Part shown: one piece after another, positions 15,188 to 21,416 of the stretch
Layout: each line of letters opens with the position of its first letter
Position numbering within the stretch: the first letter of the stretch is position 1
Assembly: GCA_001564255.1 (NCBI GenBank)
Contig: LKNC01000008.1
Coordinates: 1-21,416, forward strand
Direction: 5' to 3'
Source: Natrialbaceae archaeon Tc-Br11_E2g1
Lineage (GTDB): Archaea > Halobacteriota > Halobacteria > Halobacteriales > Natrialbaceae
Length of the DNA: 21,416 nt
Position numbers and translations under genes: made by a program
Notes under the pieces: generated by a model
The model's input: only the letters and a program-made list of their open reading frames with translations
Database searches by the model: none
Told to the model about the DNA's origin: nothing

Positions 15188-16387
15188 ATGGCGGACGAAC
15201 CGGACGAAGAGGGGGTCGACTCTCCCGAAGGTGGGGAACGAACCCGAGACGCGTCAGCCGACGCTACGGAGTCGACGGACACCGGTTCGACGGACGGAGA
15301 AAGCGAGACGAGTTCGGTCTCCGGCGGCCTCGACGTGACGGTCTCCGAGGAGTTCGAAGCCGAGAGTGAGGGGACAACCGACGAAGGCGTGGGATCGGAC
15401 GACGACGCAGGCCCCGAAGACGTGGATGCCGAATCGGGAGACGACGCCGAGCCAGAAGGGAACGACGAGACAGCCGGGAGCGAGACGGACGACGGGGCTG
15501 AAAACGACGACGACCCGGAGCCCGAAGCCACGGACGACGAGAACGGAAAACGACGCGAGGCAAAGACCGACGGCGAAGGCGTCGTCGACGACGTCCCGGA
15601 ACGAGAGCGCGAGGAGCCCTCCTACCCCGACCCGGACGACGACATCGGCGGGATCGAGGCCCCGCCGGACGACGAGGAGATGCCACTGGCCGATCACATC
15701 GAAGAGATGATCCTCCGGCTCGCGGTCGTCTTACTCTTCGGTGCGGCCGCGACCGCGATCGGGCTGTTGTGGGCCTCCGAGGCGCTCGAGTTCATCTGGT
15801 TCGAGGTCTTCCCGGCGTCCGCCGACGACGTGCCACCGCCCCACGTCTACCACCCACTCGAGTTGTGGCTGACCCGGATCAAAGTCGCCGCGTTACTCGG
15901 GATCATGGTCGCCTTACCCGCCTTTGTCTACCAGTGTTACCTGTTCATGCGTCCGGGGCTGTACCCAAACGAGCGCAAGTACTACCTCGCGGCCGTTCCG
16001 ACGAGCGTCGTGCTCGCGGGCGTCGGGATGTTGTTCTCGTTTTTCGTCGTCCTGCCGATCCTCTTCGAGTACTTCACCTTCTACGCCGAGGGCAGCGCGG
16101 ACATCGCCTACGCGCTCGGTGAGACGTTCAACTTGATCATCACGCTGACCGGCTTTCTGGCGATCGTCTTCCAGATCCCGCTTTTCATCATGCTCGCGAT
16201 CATGATGGGCGTGACGACACGGCGCTGGCTCACGGAGAAGCGACTGTACTTCTGGGCGGCCTTCTTCGGGCTCTCTTTCATGTTCACCGTGGATCCGACG
16301 ATGATGGCCCCGATCATCGTCGCGCTCGTGATGATCCTGCTTTTCGAGGGGACCCTGCTGGTCCTGAAGTGGGTCGGTACGGAGTGA
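15188..16387 (+). CDS. tatCo: Tat translocase subunit TatCo with acidic N-terminal tail
   Basis: 399 residues. Residues 1-165 are a very acidic, Ser/Thr/Gly-rich, presumably disordered cytoplasmic tail. The TatC domain starts at PLADHIEEMILRL (167-179), equivalent to the canonical HLEELR start. It has six membrane helices (about 177-197, 230-252, 267-294, 314-338, 352-366, 374-394) and the conserved loop MRPGLYPNERKYY (254-266). It pairs with the divergent TatCt gene. Haloferax volcanii TatCo is essential. Its end is 6 bases from the convergent gene at 16394. Confidence 0.93.
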   Translation: MADEPDEEGVDSPEGGERTRDASADATESTDTGSTDGESETSSVSGGLDVTVSEEFEAESEGTTDEGVGSDDDAGPEDVDAESGDDAEPEGNDETAGSETDDGAENDDDPEPEATDDENGKRREAKTDGEGVVDDVPEREREEPSYPDPDDDIGGIEAPPDDEEMPLADHIEEMILRLAVVLLFGAAATAIGLLWASEALEFIWFEVFPASADDVPPPHVYHPLELWLTRIKVAALLGIMVALPAFVYQCYLFMRPGLYPNERKYYLAAVPTSVVLAGVGMLFSFFVVLPILFEYFTFYAEGSADIAYALGETFNLIITLTGFLAIVFQIPLFIMLAIMMGVTTRRWLTEKRLYFWAAFFGLSFMFTVDPTMMAPIIVALVMILLFEGTLLVLKWVGTE

Positions 16388-16393
16388 GCGATC

Positions 16394-16777
16394 CTACCTC
16401 GCCACGACCACCGCGTCGTGGGCGCTCGAGGGCTGGACGTGCTCTATCGCGTACTCGAGGGCGTCCTCGGCCGCTGCCGGCGTCTCGTAGCGGCCGTCGA
16501 AAAGCGACATGAGCTCACAGGCGAGAGCCGTACAGCTGTCGTACGTCGTGACGGTCCTGACGACCGTCCGCTCTTCGAGTTCCAGTCCCGGATAGATCGT
16601 CGCCGACAGCTCGTAGGCCGGACGCTCGGTTCCCTCGAGGGTCGCCGGCGCGACCCGGAGGGAGACGTCCCCCGACTCGTGGACGTACCTCGCGAACCGC
16701 CGTTCGGGTCCGTCGGACGTCGGTCGGTACGCGTCGGTTCGATCACAGTACCACGTCGAGGGGAGGTCGACCGTCAT
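16394..16777 (-). CDS. Haloarchaeal hypothetical protein (127 aa)
   Basis: Soluble protein with segments such as WYCDRTDAYRPTSDGPERRF, DVSLRVAPATLEG and ERTVVRTVTTYDSCTALACE, and a C-terminal helix (PAAAEDALEYAIEHVQ). The alternating strands and final helices look like a small alpha/beta fold. No family or function recognised. A TATA box 25-34 bases upstream supports the start. Convergent with tatCo. Confidence 0.78.
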   Translation of the reverse strand: MTVDLPSTWYCDRTDAYRPTSDGPERRFARYVHESGDVSLRVAPATLEGTERPAYELSATIYPGLELEERTVVRTVTTYDSCTALACELMSLFDGRYETPAAAEDALEYAIEHVQPSSAHDAVVVAR

Positions 16778-16801
16778 CGTCTCTCAGGGAGGGCGCGTGA
16801 G

Positions 16802-16811
16802 CATAGATAAC
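16802..16811 (-). promoter_or_regulatory. TATA box of the gene at 16394-16777
   Basis: catagataac on the plus strand gives GTTATCTATG, 25-34 bases before the ATG at 16777. Confidence 0.5.
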
Positions 16812-17045
16812 GCACTCATCGAGCAATATTCATACGGGTAGTTCCGACACCACGACGAGCGTCTATTCGTGAGGGTTTTTCCGGAACAATAACACGGAGA
16901 GGGGCCGAGATTCGGGGAAATCTGGACGTTCGTCCGCCTCGAGGGTGAAGGCCGTCGGTGTCCGGCAGGTACTAGCATCTCGAGGCCGATCGGTAGCAAC
17001 GATTAACAGCCGTATTACGCCGGACGCGGCTCACCCATAACAACC
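16812..17045. other. Intergenic region between divergent genes
   Basis: Slightly more AT-rich than its surroundings. No ORF with haloarchaeal coding character and no RNA seen. It has A/T-rich motifs (gcaatattcatac near 16823, gggtttttccgg near 16873, acaataacacgg near 16886) that could be regulatory sites for the metal transporter gene downstream. Confidence 0.4.
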
Positions 17046-17052
17046 GGTAAAG
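17046..17052 (+). promoter_or_regulatory. Possible TATA box of the NicO-type transporter gene
   Basis: ggtaaag, 24-30 bases before the ATG at 17076. A weak match, but correctly placed; a second A/T stretch, cataac, lies about 10 bases further upstream. Confidence 0.4.
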
Positions 17053-17075
17053 TCGGCCGCCACGACCGTCCGGAC

Positions 17076-17831
17076 ATGGAACCGGGCGTCGTCGCCGGCG
17101 TGATCGTGATCGGCCTCGTCCACGGCGTCCTGCCGGACCACGGCTGGCCGATCGCGGCGATGTACGCACTGCGACGGAAGCGTCGCTGGCTCCACGGGGC
17201 CGTCGCCGGGCTGATACTCGGGGTCGGACACCTCGTCAGTAGCGTCGCGCTCGTCCTCGCGTACTACTGGGTCAGCGGCTTCGCCGCGTTCGCGGAGGGG
17301 CCGTGGCTGCGCTACGTCGCAGGCACCATGCTGATCGCGCTGGGGATCTACGAGTACCACCACGGCGACCACGGGGGGTTACACGATCACGACGACCACC
17401 ACACCGACGGTGGACACTCACACGATCACCACGACGATCACAGCTACCACGGACACGCACACGAAGACGACGACAGCGGCCTCCTCGCCCGGCTCAGGGG
17501 CGTCCTCCCGGGCGGTGGCCACCGGCACCTCGAGGAAGAACACGCGGAACGTGGCCTGTTCGCCCTCGGGACGACCGCCCTCCTGCTCGGGTTTGCCCAC
17601 GAGGAACCGATCCAGATCCTGGCGATCTGTGTCGGGACCGAGTTCTGTCTCGAGCTCATGCTCGTCTACTCGGTCGCCGTCATCGTCGCGATCTTGGTCC
17701 CGACGCTGCTGTTGGTCGCCGGCTACGAACACCACCGCGAGACCGTCGAGCGATACACCCCCTACCTGCCGACGATCACGGCCGTCGTCCTCGTCGGGAT
17801 GGGGCTTGCGTTCATTTCGGGACTGGTCTGA
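17076..17831 (+). CDS. NicO/RcnA-type nickel-cobalt transporter family protein with His-rich loop
   Basis: 251 residues, about six hydrophobic helices. Helix 1 carries HGVLPDH (16-22), the H-x4-D-H signature of nickel/cobalt transporters (NiCoT, NicO/RcnA). A second block, LLGFAHEEPIQILAICVG (170-187), has His and two Glu in a membrane helix. The loop at 95-129 is extremely rich in His and Asp and is a likely metal-binding region, as in RcnA-type exporters. Direction of transport (uptake or efflux) and metal cannot be decided. No ABC components, urease or cobalamin genes lie next to it, so context does not help. Confidence 0.78.
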   Translation: MEPGVVAGVIVIGLVHGVLPDHGWPIAAMYALRRKRRWLHGAVAGLILGVGHLVSSVALVLAYYWVSGFAAFAEGPWLRYVAGTMLIALGIYEYHHGDHGGLHDHDDHHTDGGHSHDHHDDHSYHGHAHEDDDSGLLARLRGVLPGGGHRHLEEEHAERGLFALGTTALLLGFAHEEPIQILAICVGTEFCLELMLVYSVAVIVAILVPTLLLVAGYEHHRETVERYTPYLPTITAVVLVGMGLAFISGLV

Positions 17832-17905
17832 GCCGCTCGTGGCCACTCGAGGCGCGGTTTCCCGGTCGGGTTCGAGGAGGTCGGCCTCGAGACAACACTG
17901 GTAGC

Positions 17906-17916
17906 AAAAAGCGTCG
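17906..17916 (-). terminator. Oligo-T terminator after the 55 aa gene
   Basis: Directly after the stop codon at 17917 the minus strand reads CGACGC then TTTTT, a typical archaeal T-run transcription stop. Confidence 0.45.
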
Positions 17917-18084
17917 TCACCGCCAGGCGGGGAGCGTCGGGGCGTCCTCGGCGTGCATCGAGAGCCACGCGCCGTCGGCGGAGATGTCGGCGATGACGTA
18001 CGTCTCACTCGAGCCAGCGGAGTCGATCGAACTGACGATCGTGTCGTCGGTCGCGCCACCACGTTGGGTGTGATCTACTACCAT
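17917..18084 (-). CDS. Small haloarchaeal protein (55 aa), probably DUF7556
   Basis: ATG at 18082-18084 to TGA at 17917-17919. The peptide begins MVVDHTQRGGATDDTIVSSI and ends VIADISADGAWLSM then HAEDAPTLPAWR. From memory this C-terminal pattern (ADIS.D.AWL...DAP.L..W) is a conserved small haloarchaeal family catalogued as DUF7556; no function is known. A strong TATA box 22-30 bases upstream and a T-run immediately after the stop support a real single-gene leaderless transcript. Divergent from the CBS protein. Confidence 0.8.
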   Translation of the reverse strand: MVVDHTQRGGATDDTIVSSIDSAGSSETYVIADISADGAWLSMHAEDAPTLPAWR

Positions 18085-18105
18085 GAGTGTATTTCACATT
18101 CTGCC

Positions 18106-18114
18106 GTATATAAG
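18106..18114 (-). promoter_or_regulatory. TATA box of the 55 aa gene
   Basis: gtatataag on the plus strand gives CTTATATAC, 22-30 bases before the ATG at 18084. Confidence 0.7.
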
Positions 18115-18176
18115 CCCGTCGGAACGGAGTGACACCGGACGGGGAAGGCCGATAACGTATTCCCGAAACACTGGCT

Positions 18177-18184
18177 TTATACCC
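18177..18184 (+). promoter_or_regulatory. TATA box of the CBS-domain gene
   Basis: tttatacc, 23-30 bases before the ATG at 18207, an excellent haloarchaeal match. Confidence 0.7.
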
Positions 18185-18206
18185 GGTTTGGCCGTACGAA
18201 AGCGAC

Positions 18207-19058
18207 ATGAACGTTGCCGACGCGATGACACCCCGTTCCGAGGTGGTTACCGCCGAGTTACCAGGGACCAGAAGCGACGTCCTGGAGTACCTCCAGGAGC
18301 GATCGTTCTCCTCCGTTCCGGTCGTCAAACCGACCGACAACGGCCCGGAGTACCGGGGGCTGATCTCCCGGGAGACGCTGATAGAACAGCCCGACGAAGA
18401 CCAGCTCGTCATGCTCATGGAGGAGGTCCCGACGATCGACGCCGGGGCGACGATCGCCGACGCCGCGGAGTTGATGCTCGCGGACGGTGCCCGCCGGGTT
18501 CCCGTCGTCGACGGGGAGTTCGAGGGGATCGTCACCGTCACCGACGTCGTTCACGCGATCGCGAACGGGGACGCCGAGACCGACGAGTTCGTCGGCGACT
18601 ACGCGAGCCCGGACGTGAACACGACTTACGAGGGTGCGCCGCTGTCGGTCGCAGAGCGTGGACTCTCCTACGCGAACGTCCCGTACACCGTGGCACTCGA
18701 CGACGATGGCCGAATGTCGGGGATCCTCACGGAAGTGGACATTATCGACGTCGCGAAGATCGTCGAGGGCGAAGAGGAGACGGGCAACTCCTTTGCCGAC
18801 CAGGACTCCGAATGGGCCTGGGAGGGGATCAAAGGCGTCGGGAGCCGTTACCTGCCGACCCGGGACATCGAACTTCCGGACGGTGAGGTCGCCGAGTACA
18901 TGACCGACGACGTCGTCACCGTCTCGGCACGCAAATCCGCCCGAGAGGCCGCACAGCTGATGATTACCCACGAGATCGAACAGATCCCGATGGTCACGGG
19001 CGACCAGCTCGTCGGGGTCGTCCGCGACGTCGACGTGATCGCGGCACTCGCGGAGTAG
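18207..19058 (+). CDS. Four-CBS-domain protein
   Basis: 283 residues made almost wholly of CBS repeats: about 1-60 (VADAMTPR start), 66-122 (ending GIVTVTDVVHAI), 126-185 (ending SGILTEVDIIDVA) and 228-283 (VAEYMTDDVVTV to VGVVRDVDVIAA). CBS pairs usually bind adenosine nucleotides and act as energy or ligand sensors. No fused catalytic or transport domain is present. Residues 186-227 are a linker with EWAWEGIKGVGSRYL. The start is fixed by its TATA box. The partner protein is unknown; neighbours give no hint. It converges with the FAD-binding gene, with 25 bases between them. Confidence 0.9.
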   Translation: MNVADAMTPRSEVVTAELPGTRSDVLEYLQERSFSSVPVVKPTDNGPEYRGLISRETLIEQPDEDQLVMLMEEVPTIDAGATIADAAELMLADGARRVPVVDGEFEGIVTVTDVVHAIANGDAETDEFVGDYASPDVNTTYEGAPLSVAERGLSYANVPYTVALDDDGRMSGILTEVDIIDVAKIVEGEEETGNSFADQDSEWAWEGIKGVGSRYLPTRDIELPDGEVAEYMTDDVVTVSARKSAREAAQLMITHEIEQIPMVTGDQLVGVVRDVDVIAALAE

Positions 19059-19083
19059 CGTTTTCGGCTCGGTTTCGAGACCG

Positions 19084-19689
19084 TTACTCCCCGTCGTCGA
19101 TCAACGCGCCGAAGACGCCGTCGGCGTCGGCCGGAACGTCGAAGTCGTGGTAGCGCTCGCCACGTTCTTTCGAGAGGATGTCGAGCGCTGCGGCCGCGCC
19201 GTCGCCGACCGAAATCGCCGCCTCCCACTCGTTCGGCCGAACCATCGCACCCGTCGCGTAGGCGTCCTCGACGCTCGTCTCCATCTCGAGGCCGACGTCG
19301 ACGACCCCCTCGTCGGTCAGTTCACAGCCCAGTTCCTCGGCGAGGTCGCGGTTCGCGCCCGTTGCGAGGACGACGTACTCGGCGTCGTAGGTTCCCTCGT
19401 CGGTCTCGACGTCGAACCCGTCGTCGGTCTCGGAGACGGCCGTCACGGCCTCTCCCTGGTGGCGGTCGACGCCGTACCTGTCGACTTGCCCGCGAGCGGT
19501 TTCCACGAACTCGCTGCCGCCGACCGAGCCGATACCGAGGTAGTTGAACAGGTGGGCCTTGTGAAGCCACGTCCCGTCGGTGTCAAAGAGCGCCGTCTCG
19601 AGGCCGTTCTTTTCGGTAAACAGTGCCGCGCTCAGTCCCGCGGGACCGCCGCCGACGACGATCACCGTGGTAGTGTCTTCGGTTGTCAT
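19084..19689 (-). CDS. Short FAD-dependent oxidoreductase, thioredoxin-reductase-like
   Basis: 201 residues with an N-terminal dinucleotide fold: VIVVGGGPAGLSAALFTEKN (GGGPAG at 13-18), a later YVVLATGA motif, and a C-terminal VEDAYATGA...AISVGDGAAAALDIL resembling the FAD-binding end of thioredoxin reductases. The central NADPH domain and the CxxC redox pair are absent; the only cysteine seen is in ELGCEL. Similar 200-residue proteins are, from memory, common in haloarchaea, so it is probably intact rather than truncated. Start ATG 19689 or GTG 19695; the TATA box at 19715-19723 fits either. Confidence 0.82.
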   Translation of the reverse strand: MTTEDTTTVIVVGGGPAGLSAALFTEKNGLETALFDTDGTWLHKAHLFNYLGIGSVGGSEFVETARGQVDRYGVDRHQGEAVTAVSETDDGFDVETDEGTYDAEYVVLATGANRDLAEELGCELTDEGVVDVGLEMETSVEDAYATGAMVRPNEWEAAISVGDGAAAALDILSKERGERYHDFDVPADADGVFGALIDDGE

Positions 19690-19714
19690 CTTCACTCACA
19701 CTTATCTTTCCGTC

Positions 19715-19723
19715 CGTATATAT
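19715..19723 (-). promoter_or_regulatory. TATA box of the FAD-dependent oxidoreductase gene
   Basis: gtatatatc on the plus strand gives GATATATAC, 26-34 bases before ATG 19689 and 20-28 before GTG 19695. Confidence 0.6.
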
Positions 19724-19827
19724 CTTGAACGAACACCGGTGTAACCACGTTACATCGGCGTCACGGGACGGGGACACGTAGTCGAGTCCGCTACCGAGGG
19801 CGCGTCTCCCCCACGCGACGAAAGTGA

Positions 19828-19836
19828 CTTTTATAC
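19828..19836 (+). promoter_or_regulatory. TATA box of the glyS leader transcript
   Basis: cttttatac lies 24-32 bases before the ATG at 19860, but about 120 bases before the glyS start. The transcript should therefore begin at the small leader ORF. Confidence 0.65.
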
Positions 19837-19859
19837 GGCGTTTCACGTTAGGGCTGAGT

Positions 19860-19958
19860 ATGAACGCACAGGAGTCACGTAGGCCGACCGTCCACGCGCC
19901 GACGCGGTCGAGCGCCTATCGAACGAATCGAGCGAACCCGGAGCGTACCCGATCATGA
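19860..19958 (+). CDS. Possible 32-codon leader ORF overlapping glyS
   Basis: The ATG is at the predicted transcript start (leaderless position). The frame runs 32 codons and its TGA overlaps the glyS ATG in ATGA, the classic geometry of translational coupling. The peptide starts MNAQESRRPTVHAPTRSSAY and has seven arginines and only one acidic residue pair (two Glu), unlike typical acidic haloarchaeal proteins. It has no glycine codon, so a glycine-specific attenuation peptide is not suggested. It may act by delivering ribosomes to glyS rather than through its product. Chance is not excluded. Confidence 0.45.
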   Translation: MNAQESRRPTVHAPTRSSAYRTNRANPERTRS

Positions 19959-21416
19959 GCGGCGAGTCCACGAGCGAGAGGCTGGTCGAACTCGCCAAAC
20001 GACGTGGCTATTTCTCCCAGTCGTCGGGAGCCTACGGCGGCGTCGGTGGCTTCTACACGTTCGGTCCGCAGGGGGCGTCGTTGAAGCGCAACCTCGAGGA
20101 CGCCTGGCGGGAACGCTACGCCGTCGGCGAGGGCCACATGGAGATCGACGCGCCGACGATCATGCCCGAACCCGTCTTCGAGGCGTCGGGCCACCTCGAC
20201 GGCTTCGACGACATGCTGATCGAGTGTCCCGAGTGTGGGGCAAGCAGCCGGGCTGATCACCTAGTCGAGGACAACACCGACTACGAGGACGCCGAAAGTC
20301 TCCCGATCCCCGAGGTCGAGGGGATCGTCGCCGAGTACGAACTCGCCTGTCCCGAATGCGGGGCCGGCCTGGCCGGCGTCGCCGTCGAGAACTTCAACCT
20401 GATGTTCGATACGAACATCGGCCCCGGCGACGCCCAGCCCGGCTACATGCGCCCCGAAACCGCACAGGGCATCTTCGTCGAGTTTCCGCGGCTCAAAGAG
20501 TACGCCCGCAATCAGCTGCCCTTTGGCGTCACCCAGATCGGCCGGGCCTACCGCAACGAGATCAGCCCGCGTCGCTCGATTATCCGGACCCGGGAGTTCA
20601 CCCAGGCCGAACTCGAGCTCTTTATCGACCCCGAGGGGGACGAGCCGGACCTCGGGGCAGTCGCGGACGTCCCCGTGACCCTCTATCCGGCCACAGAACA
20701 GAACGCCGAGGACGGCGGGGAAGTCGAGACGACGATCGGCGAGGCCCTCGAGGCGGGGACGATCGCCGACGCCTGGATCGCGTACTTCCTCGGAATCTCC
20801 CGGGAGTGGTACGAGGCCGTCGGCGTCGACATGGATCGGTTCCGGTTCCGCCAGCACCTCGCTGGCGAGCGCGCCCACTACGCGGCCGACTGCTGGGACG
20901 CGGAAAGCGAGATCGACGGAAATTGGATCGAGATGGCCGGCTTCGCCCACCGTGGGGACTACGACCTCTCGAACCACGGCGACCACTCCGGCGAGCGCTT
21001 TACCGTGTTCAGACAGTACGACGAACCCAAGACGGTCGAACGTGCCACGGTCGACCCCGACATGAGCTACCTCGGCCCCGAATTCGGCGGCGACGCCGGG
21101 GCCGTCGTCGCGGAACTCGAGGCGCTGGCCGAACGCGACCGGGCGGCGTTCGACGGCGAGGCCGTGGAAGTTGACCTCGAGGGGGAGACCCACGAGATCC
21201 CCGTCGAGAAATGTGGCTTCTCCGTCGACGAGGAAACCATCGCGGGCGAACACATCACCCCGGAGGTCGTCGAACCCTCCTTCGGCGTCGACCGACTCGT
21301 CTACACCGTCCTCGATCACGCCTACCGCGAGGACGAGGTCGACGGCGAGGAACGGACCTACCTCACACTCGATCCCGAGGTCGCCCCCACCTTCGTCGGC
21401 GTCTTCCCGCTGCAAA
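19955..21416 (+). CDS. glyS: Glycyl-tRNA synthetase, 3' end beyond window
   Basis: 487 codons of a class II synthetase that charges tRNA-Gly. The start MSGESTSERLVELAKRRGYF matches the archaeal/eukaryotic alpha2 type. Two CPECG pairs (C91, C94, C132, C135) form a likely zinc site in the insertion. Motif 2 is RNEISPRRSIIRTREF (200-215), and the motif 3 region is PSFGVDRLVY near codon 450. The C-terminal anticodon-binding domain begins around TYLTLDPEVAPTFVGVFPLQ and is cut by the window edge. It is read rightward from a promoter near 19830 with about 95 bases of leader. Confidence 0.95.
   Translation, partial: MSGESTSERLVELAKRRGYFSQSSGAYGGVGGFYTFGPQGASLKRNLEDAWRERYAVGEGHMEIDAPTIMPEPVFEASGHLDGFDDMLIECPECGASSRADHLVEDNTDYEDAESLPIPEVEGIVAEYELACPECGAGLAGVAVENFNLMFDTNIGPGDAQPGYMRPETAQGIFVEFPRLKEYARNQLPFGVTQIGRAYRNEISPRRSIIRTREFTQAELELFIDPEGDEPDLGAVADVPVTLYPATEQNAEDGGEVETTIGEALEAGTIADAWIAYFLGISREWYEAVGVDMDRFRFRQHLAGERAHYAADCWDAESEIDGNWIEMAGFAHRGDYDLSNHGDHSGERFTVFRQYDEPKTVERATVDPDMSYLGPEFGGDAGAVVAELEALAERDRAAFDGEAVEVDLEGETHEIPVEKCGFSVDEETIAGEHITPEVVEPSFGVDRLVYTVLDHAYREDEVDGEERTYLTLDPEVAPTFVGVFPLQ

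Noticed and set aside
17303..18073. Arginine-rich rightward frame of 256 codons
   Set aside because: It is an out-of-frame reading of the NicO-type gene and its surroundings, with composition unlike haloarchaeal proteins.
20261..21415. Leftward frame of 384 codons
   Set aside because: It is antisense to glyS, whose class II motifs are unmistakable.
1..21416. CRISPR arrays, tRNA or rRNA genes, transposases
   Set aside because: No regularly spaced repeats, no T-arm-like cloverleaf sequence and no transposase-like protein were seen by eye on either strand. A covariance-model scan could not be run.

Overview
The window looks like chromosomal DNA of an extremely halophilic archaeon (class Halobacteria, probably a Natrialbales-type genome; the order is a guess from overall gene resemblance). 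The reasons are high GC, strongly acidic proteins, archaeal replication proteins (MCM, RfcS), a SAMP2-type ubiquitin-like modifier, the haloarchaeal TatCo/TatCt pair, and many TATA boxes about 23-31 bases upstream of start codons with no leader, as expected for leaderless haloarchaeal mRNAs.

Layout. 1-5.3 kb is a replication block. It holds the 5' end of an unknown gene, an mcm helicase gene interrupted by three endonuclease-free inteins, a doubtful small ORF with an internal 8-codon repeat, and rfcS. 5.4-7.5 kb reads rightward: a secreted/membrane bactofilin-like beta-helix protein, a 74-base nested hairpin, samp2, and a YdjM-type membrane protein. 7.6-9.7 kb reads leftward: an orphan ParA-like ATPase and an M29 aminopeptidase, separated by a repetitive CGCT-rich spacer. 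9.8-12.7 kb has a threonine aldolase, a 44-residue one-pass membrane protein, a YfcE-like phosphoesterase and two small haloarchaeal proteins. 12.7-16.4 kb holds the divergent Tat translocase genes: the double-domain 779-residue TatCt and TatCo with an acidic N-terminal tail of about 165 residues. 16.4-19.1 kb has a small unknown gene, a NicO-type metal transporter with a histidine-rich loop, a 55-residue protein and a four-CBS protein. 19.1-21.4 kb has a short FAD-binding protein and, after a possible 32-codon leader ORF, glycyl-tRNA synthetase, cut by the window end.

Most genes are housekeeping or widespread haloarchaeal genes with their own promoters rather than one operon system. I see no CRISPR array, transposase, rRNA, tRNA or defence island. 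Convergent pairs are very tightly packed, with stop codons 0-25 bases apart or overlapping. The most notable items are the three mini-inteins clustered around the MCM ATPase site (one lacking the usual block B histidine), an anomalously AT-rich stretch of conserved mcm codons beside the third intein, the hairpin before samp2, and the leader ORF overlapping glyS.
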